Assembly: GCA_963402885.1 (NCBI GenBank)
Contig: OY727097.1
Coordinates: 27,521,401 to 27,585,400, forward strand
DNA length: 64,000 nucleotides
Source of the DNA: Antedon bifida
Taxonomy: Eukaryota; Echinodermata; Crinoidea; Comatulida; Antedonidae
Direction: 5' to 3'
Below, one piece after another: positions 58,572-64,000 of the stretch. Position 1 is the stretch's first letter; each line of letters begins with the position of its first letter. A model generated the notes under the pieces. The model did no database searches. It saw only the letters and a list, made by a program, of their open reading frames with translations, and had not been told where the DNA came from. The position numbers and the translations under genes were made by a program.

Positions 58572-59773
58572 GACAACTACTTTAAATTAATTAATGTGAA
58601 AGAAACAAGAAGTTTTGTAACAATGGGTATATAGTCTGCTGTAGGTGAGTTTAAGGTGAAGATACTACCCCTTGGCTTTATCCAGAGGCACAAATTCGTC
58701 TCCTAATTGTTTATTTTTGTGTAGTTGTTGAAACAACTTCTTTCTTGAGTCAGGTGTAGCCCTCTGGCTTTGCCTGGAAGAACTAAAAAGTCATTACTAA
58801 TAGAAAACATAAGGAAGTGGTTTTGAAGAAATACTTCTTAGGAGAAAATTTAAATTAATTGAATGGAAAGTACATTAAAAATGTGTGGAGTTGATCAAAA
58901 CAAATCTATTAATTAAATTCATTAATATTTTTGTGAGAGAATGTACTTTTGAATCCAGACATTTGTCTACTGTACAAGTCCTTTTATGGAGACATACAGT
59001 ATTCAGAATATAGACATTGGGAGTTAGAATGCCATTTAACGGTTATTGCTGTGCAACTTTTAGCTGCAATACAACGCAAAATACCGGTTATTTGATTGAC
59101 AGCCCCTTTCTTTAAGTCAATTACACTGCGGTACAGTTTGAATTAACCGCTAGAGGCCATTGCATTGTGGGTAATGCTAACAGTTTCCATCAATTTCAAC
59201 ATACTGATTTAAATGGTTATTTTAGGAGCATACATTTAGCATAAATGCAGTCGATATAAAAATTATATTTTAAATTTATTTTGAAATATTAATGGTTTAT
59301 TCGGTGTTCTAAAACAGACCCTAAGAGCTTCTTGGTGTAAAACCCTTGATGAAGTTTATACCATGATGAAGCCTTTGTTTGTTATATACCAAGAATTCCC
59401 CATATATTATTTGTGCTAATAGATGAATTTGTAAGGTAATTAGTAAGTGTACAATAAAGAATAAGAACCTGGCAAAAATATCAACAACTGAGACTGCTAC
59501 ATGGTTTGTGTATTAAAATATGTTGTAGTGTGCGTACCAGTGTGCGTGCTGTAAATGTAATCGCCTAATAAAACATCGTGTTTATTAGAGAAACGGTAAG
59601 TTATTTGCTTACAAAAAAAAGGCGTCAAGAGGGTGCCAAACATTTCGTTATATATATTTATCCATCTATAACAATCAATTTAAAAGAATGAAGTTCTTCA
59701 GGTCAGAGAAATGGAAACTGGTGTCATTTTGATGCTCTATTATAAACATGAGGTTATAAATATTTACATTTAG
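58572..59773. other. intron, no gene seen
   Basis: AT-rich, nothing recognised; ends in an AG (tatttacatttag) used by the candidate exon below. Confidence 0.4.
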
Positions 59774-59847
59774 GTGATAGAAAAGTGATGAATGACTTAC
59801 CAGATAACACACATTTTGAGGTGGAGGGCAGTAATTACGCCTTCCAG
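59774..59847 (+). CDS. candidate second shared exon after the SAM exon
   Basis: After an acceptor (tatttacatttag) the phase required by the SAM exon (one base in hand) gives an open peptide GDRKVMNDLPDNTHFEVEGS, then NYAFQ, and a donor (CCAG, then gtactg) at 59848, ending phase 0. An earlier donor (GGCA, then gtaatt) at 59831 would give a 57-base exon ending phase 1, which would keep the frame if the exon is optional. The peptide does not match what usually follows in the DLC1 SAM domain, so it could be a lineage-specific insert, an alternative end, or chance. Confidence 0.33.
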
Positions 59848-60039
59848 GTACTGAACTTTAAATTTCCTATTCCAGTTAGTTTTGATGTGATTGATGGCAC
59901 TGGTCAAAAGTAATTGATTCTAACCATTACTGTAGAACATTGTTTTTCTTTGCGTAAATTTGTTGTTTAACATCCTATGAACACACACCGTTTCTTAACG
60001 GTAATAAAGGTAAATTATTCCTTCCGAGTTGAAATTCTG

Positions 60040-60270
60040 ATCAGGCCCTCTACAGACGACCCATAGCAGCCATAGTGCAACGTGTACCTTGGAGATAAGA
60101 CGATACCCTACTCATTTTTAATAGTGTACAAAGTTCTTAGCAGCCGTTTTATGTACACCGCTTTACGTCCCATCCAATAGACGAGGCAATGAGAGTAAAA
60201 CTTGCTAAAGGATACAAGCAATATGGCACAGATGGGTCTCGAACCAATGCCTCTCGCATGCTAGTCCAAT
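60040..60270 (-). repeat. SINE-like repeat J, copy 2, with tRNA B-box
   Basis: On the - strand GGACTAGCATGCGAGAGGCA is followed by GGTTCGAGACC (60235-60245), a perfect match to the tRNA/pol III B-box GGTTCGANNCC. The sequence shares several ordered words with 24540-24746. It is likely a tRNA-derived SINE; the A-box and tail were not located with confidence. Confidence 0.6.
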
Positions 60271-60420
60271 TCCATTACAATTATGCAATTTCATTCTATC
60301 TAAACAGAACTAATGGCAAATTTACCTCCACTCCCAAAGACTTATAATAAGACTTTATTTATGTATAGCATCTTGTGTTATGTTTGTCTTGTGAACAGGA
60401 TTGCCACCTTTCAGAAGCAT

Positions 60421-60475
60421 AGTGAATGAATTCACTTATATGGTTATCCTTGGCAATAATTTGCCTAAAATATAT
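60421..60475 (+). repeat. repeat K, copy 2
   Basis: GTGAATGAATTCACTTATAT, then GGTTATCCTTGGCAATAATT and TGCCTAAAATA; matches the insert in MITE copy 5. Confidence 0.6.
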
Positions 60476-61936
60476 AAAATAAAAAACAAACAAAACAAAA
60501 CAAACTAAATCTTTAAACATATCGGTAAGCCCCATTGGTCTAATTTTCCACTTGCAATATAAAATCATTGTATTGTAACATTTCACATACTGTATACAAA
60601 TATACCGATACATATTTAAAAACCCACACAAAAATATATTTGAAGGTTTTTTACAAGTCTCTTCCTTCATTCCACACTGCTGTAAGAAGCCTCTAGATAA
60701 CCTTTACCAAAGTATTTCACAGTGCTGCTTGCTTCCCACCCTACTGTACCATACAGTGAAAAATACCCCCTTGTGATTGCGTGTTTAAAAACTGTGTTCG
60801 TTTAAAAGAAAACAAATTAAAATTTGATTTATTACGGATATAAAACCGAATTTATGGGAAGCTCCAACATATTGGTTTGTAAGATCAAATAATTTTTCTT
60901 CTTTTGTAACTATAGTAATTAATAATACAAATGTTTTTATCTTTAAAAAAAATTGTGATTTATTTTCATGTTTTGTCGACAACATAATTAATTTTTCGAA
61001 ATGATTACATATCTGGTTACGTCTGCAAAGTTTCTAAAGCGCAGAGAGGTAATACTTACATTTATTTGATTTATTTTGAACATGATATCAAGTTCTTTTA
61101 AATGTTGAAGTGCTACAAAGCCCTAAGTGTTATGTGCAAGTGTGGAATGTGAGCAATGGGATAATGAGTATGTTTACATTTGGTTAAATACCCAATGAAA
61201 TGTTCATCAAATTAACTAGGTTTATTGCGTTCGTGATTGCGTTCGTGATTGAGTTGTGCTTAAAAAATGTAATTAATTAAACAATTGAAATGTAAGATTA
61301 AAAAGGGACTAGGTTCGAGCTTTCGAATGAACCACCTTTTTAATGAGGTGCCCAATGTAAATCAACAGTGAAAGTATATACTAGCCTAGGTCATGATAAT
61401 TGTTTCCCCTTTTGTGGAAAACAGATCCCCCTGTAAAAATCCTGGCTACAGGCTTATCTCCATTATCCCAGTTTATAGATTATTTAAAGAATTTGTTGTT
61501 GAAAAGATGAAGCTACTGTATCTAGAAGCCAAGGTGTGGAAGCATACTGTAGGTGTAAACATATATTAAGAGTTTCTTGGGTAGGTAATGTGTGAAATTA
61601 GAAAATAGGCTTTAGTCTGGATTGCAAGATGTCAGAGGTGGGTGTGTGTGACCGCCCGCCTCTGCCCAACACAATTATCTTTTGTTGTCACATTAGTACA
61701 TTTAAATCTTCCATGATACTGTGTAGAAAATAATAATCAACTATTCGTCCAATGTACCACGAGTGGGTATTGAAACAGTATGACGTAGACGAAAGGATTA
61801 ACTGTTAAACCACATCCACTGATGGTAATAACATTAGTAATTGAGTAAGTGATATTTTATTATACACGGTAAAAAAAAGTAAAGATTTTGTGTTGCAAAT
61901 AAATGTATTTTTTTGTTAAATCTTAATGTTTAATAT
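60476..61936. other. intron, no gene seen
   Basis: AT-rich, nothing recognised. Confidence 0.4.
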
Positions 61937-62037
61937 TTAGCTCTGTCTACACTATTAACTAGTTTGACAAAAAAATTTGATGTACCCAAATATGGTCACA
62001 TTTTTTAATATAAAGTTTGATAGTGTAGACAGAGTGT
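61937..62037. mobile_element. MITE family A, copy 9 (internally deleted)
   Basis: Left TTAGCTCTGTCTACACTATT, right GATAGTGTAGACAGAGTGTA. Only about 100 bp; much of the middle is lost. Confidence 0.8.
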
Positions 62038-62800
62038 AAGCTGTATTGAACTTTGTATGTATAATAGTAGATACTACAAACCACAGATTTAATTACAAAA
62101 ACATACTGTACTAATGTACTACAGCAAGTCATAAACATTTGAAGGCCAATAAAAGAAAATTCAATAAAGATTTCCTACAACTTCCCATTTTGAAAGAATT
62201 AATTCCTATTTTAACTTGTGAAATACCTTTAGTTAATACGTACAGTACATGTTACCGAAAAATATAGTAGCCAAACCGTTTCATTTCTTCAGAACTTTCT
62301 TCCGGTTTTTAACAACATGTGAACTGTTCTGCACGTAAATTTTGTGCCGGAACTTACCATAAAATTACTCATAACGCATGTTTTTAAATTGAGTTGTATA
62401 GAGATTATTCATATTTGTTGTATAGCATAATTACTATGAAGATAACATGAATCTATATTTTCCTGTTCGTCTTTAAACTGATTGCATTGTGAGTACGTTC
62501 TTTTCCTTTTTGAATGTTGTGGATTTAAATTGGTCTCGTCTCCTGGGGATATAGGAAACATTTATACTTCCAGGTTATGTATTTCATGGTGGCATGTTTA
62601 TTTAATTTTTATTTTCTAGGTTGATTTTTCAAGAATTTGATATTTTTAGAAAAATGATGCTCTGTAGGGAATTATAACAAACAGAATGTATGAAATGTTT
62701 ACAATAATTATAATAATATGCGATACATAAAAAAGTGTTTGTATTGTTTATGTTCCATCCATATCCTCCTCTCCCAGCAGCCATCTTCAATCTTAAGGTC
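62038..62800. other. intron, no gene seen
   Basis: AT-rich, nothing recognised. Confidence 0.4.
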
Positions 62801-62958
62801 TAAGGTCTACACTATCAAACTAGTTTGAAAAAAAAAGTGTGATGTGCCCATATATGGTAGTGATATGCCTAAATATGGTAGTGATATGACATCATCATGT
62901 CCATATATGGGTACACATTTTTTTGTCACATAAAGTTTCATAGTGAAGACAGAGCTTT
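62801..62958. mobile_element. MITE family A, copy 10
   Basis: Left TAAGGTCTACACTATCAAAC (TAAGGTC appears twice in a row), right CATAGTGAAGACAGAGCTTT. Full interior with both TATGGTAGTGATATG words. Confidence 0.85.
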
Positions 62959-63208
62959 TCTTAATATTATATTAAAAGGCCATTTAGTAATTTCCCTATG
63001 TTTGGATTGTACACATATTTGTTGATATTAGTTCAAGGTGTTTTTGAGGGTTATAATTATTGAGATTGTTTACTAGTTGACCATATATGAATTTACAATA
63101 CTTTCATTTCACTTGCTATGTTTTGTGTACATTGGCTTAGTTTTCAGGACAGTTCAGATACCAAGGACATGTCCTATGGTGTAACATTGAACAAGGATTG
63201 GTCATTTC

Positions 63209-63360
63209 TAAAGCTCTGACATTATCAAACTAGTTTGACAAAAAAGTGCGATGTCCCTAAATATGATAATGATGACCAAATATGGTTAGGGTACTGATAT
63301 GACATCATCATGTCCATATGGCCACATCACATAAAGTTTGATAGTGTAGACAATGCTTAA
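63209..63360. mobile_element. MITE family A, copy 11
   Basis: Left TAAAGCTCTGACATTATCAA, right GATAGTGTAGACAATGCTTA. Confidence 0.85.
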
Positions 63361-63571
63361 TAAATATATCCTTTTTTTTTAGTAGGTGGAATACCTGCCG
63401 ATTTATGAGGTCTAATATTTTTCCTACCACATACAATATCATTTTAGTGCCTAACCGTAGGCTGTTATTATGGCTTTTTCCAAAAACTAATTATTTAATG
63501 CATTAAAAAGCAGTGGGTTAGGGGTTGTTAAACAAACTGTCATGTTTTAGAAATGTAAATAAAATCATTGC

Positions 63572-63702
63572 TTAAGCTCTGTCTATACTATCAAACTTGA
63601 TGTGACAAAAAACATGATGATGTCATATCACTACCATATTTGGGCATATCACTATCATATTTGGGCACATCAAATTAGTTTGATTGTGTAGATAGAGCTT
63701 TA
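63572..63702. mobile_element. MITE family A, copy 12
   Basis: Left TTAAGCTCTGTCTATACTAT, right GATTGTGTAGATAGAGCTTT. The interior is in the 'ACTACCATATTTGGG' orientation. Confidence 0.85.
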
Positions 63703-64000
63703 GAATATACTGAGGGAAAAAAAACAATGTTTTAAATATACCATCATGTTTTGTATACAACAGTAGAAGTTAACCCCAATAAGGGGATGGTTTTTTCAGG
63801 ACATACTTTAGTTTTAATGTATGAATTGTGCCGCTTAATTAGATTTTCCCTAAATACAGTGGTGTTGATTCCAAGGAGGGGTTCTCTGTTATATTGTAGA
63901 CTATACAATATTTCTGTAGGTATTTTATTGAATTGTTTAGATAAACTAAATATAAAAATTCAGTCCTGGTTTTGTGGGAAAATGGAAAATAGTTTGTATT
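63703..64000. other. intron, no gene seen
   Basis: Contains repeat-H-like wording (63760-63800, 'acagtagaagttaaccccaataagggg'). Otherwise AT-rich. Confidence 0.4.

Overview
The window is AT-rich animal nuclear DNA: short exons in very long introns, GT-AG splice sites, no operons or ribosome binding sites, and many short interspersed repeats. The frequent 'taggcctac'-like words, the SINE and LINE styles and the dense small inverted-repeat elements fit a marine invertebrate, perhaps an echinoderm. That placement is inference and weak.

The host gene that can be recognised lies on the + strand and looks like a DLC1/STARD13-type RhoGAP (SAM, RhoGAP and START family). A 72-base exon at 56221-56292 encodes the start of the SAM domain (IEASETCQWLRATGFPQYAQ). 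Upstream, spread over about 50 kb, are several separate ATG exons (5727-5904, 20564-20633, 26417-26441, 28429-28492, 53090-53135, and less surely 2025-2124). Each ends at a good splice donor in phase 1, which is the phase the SAM exon needs. They are best read as alternative first exons giving different N-termini on one SAM-RhoGAP-START body. A possible further exon lies at 59774-59847. The rest of SAM and the RhoGAP and START exons must lie beyond the right edge.

A second gene-like unit lies on the - strand inside the large intron (41423-45472). It is a multi-domain DDE-transposase-like protein with a C-terminal Cys cluster, of a family I cannot name. This copy carries a single-base frameshift and has a 5'-truncated LINE inserted beside its exon junction, so it is probably dead as a whole, although 612 codons remain open.

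Most of the remaining sequence is mobile or repetitive. There are twelve copies of a MITE whose ends read TTAAGCTCTGTCTACACT; a TTAA-flanked MITE with perfect 20-bp ends (30777-31115) and a truncated second copy; a pair of nested MITEs (7250-7556); a 2.1-kb element with CAGTGGG ends (37439-39583); a CpG-richer 3.2-kb tandem-structured element (31289-34480) with regularly spaced TGACGTCA sites and boundary hairpins; two LINE 3' fragments; several SINE-like repeats; and minisatellites with 17, 24, 40 and 51-bp units. No tRNA, rRNA or CRISPR array was recognised.
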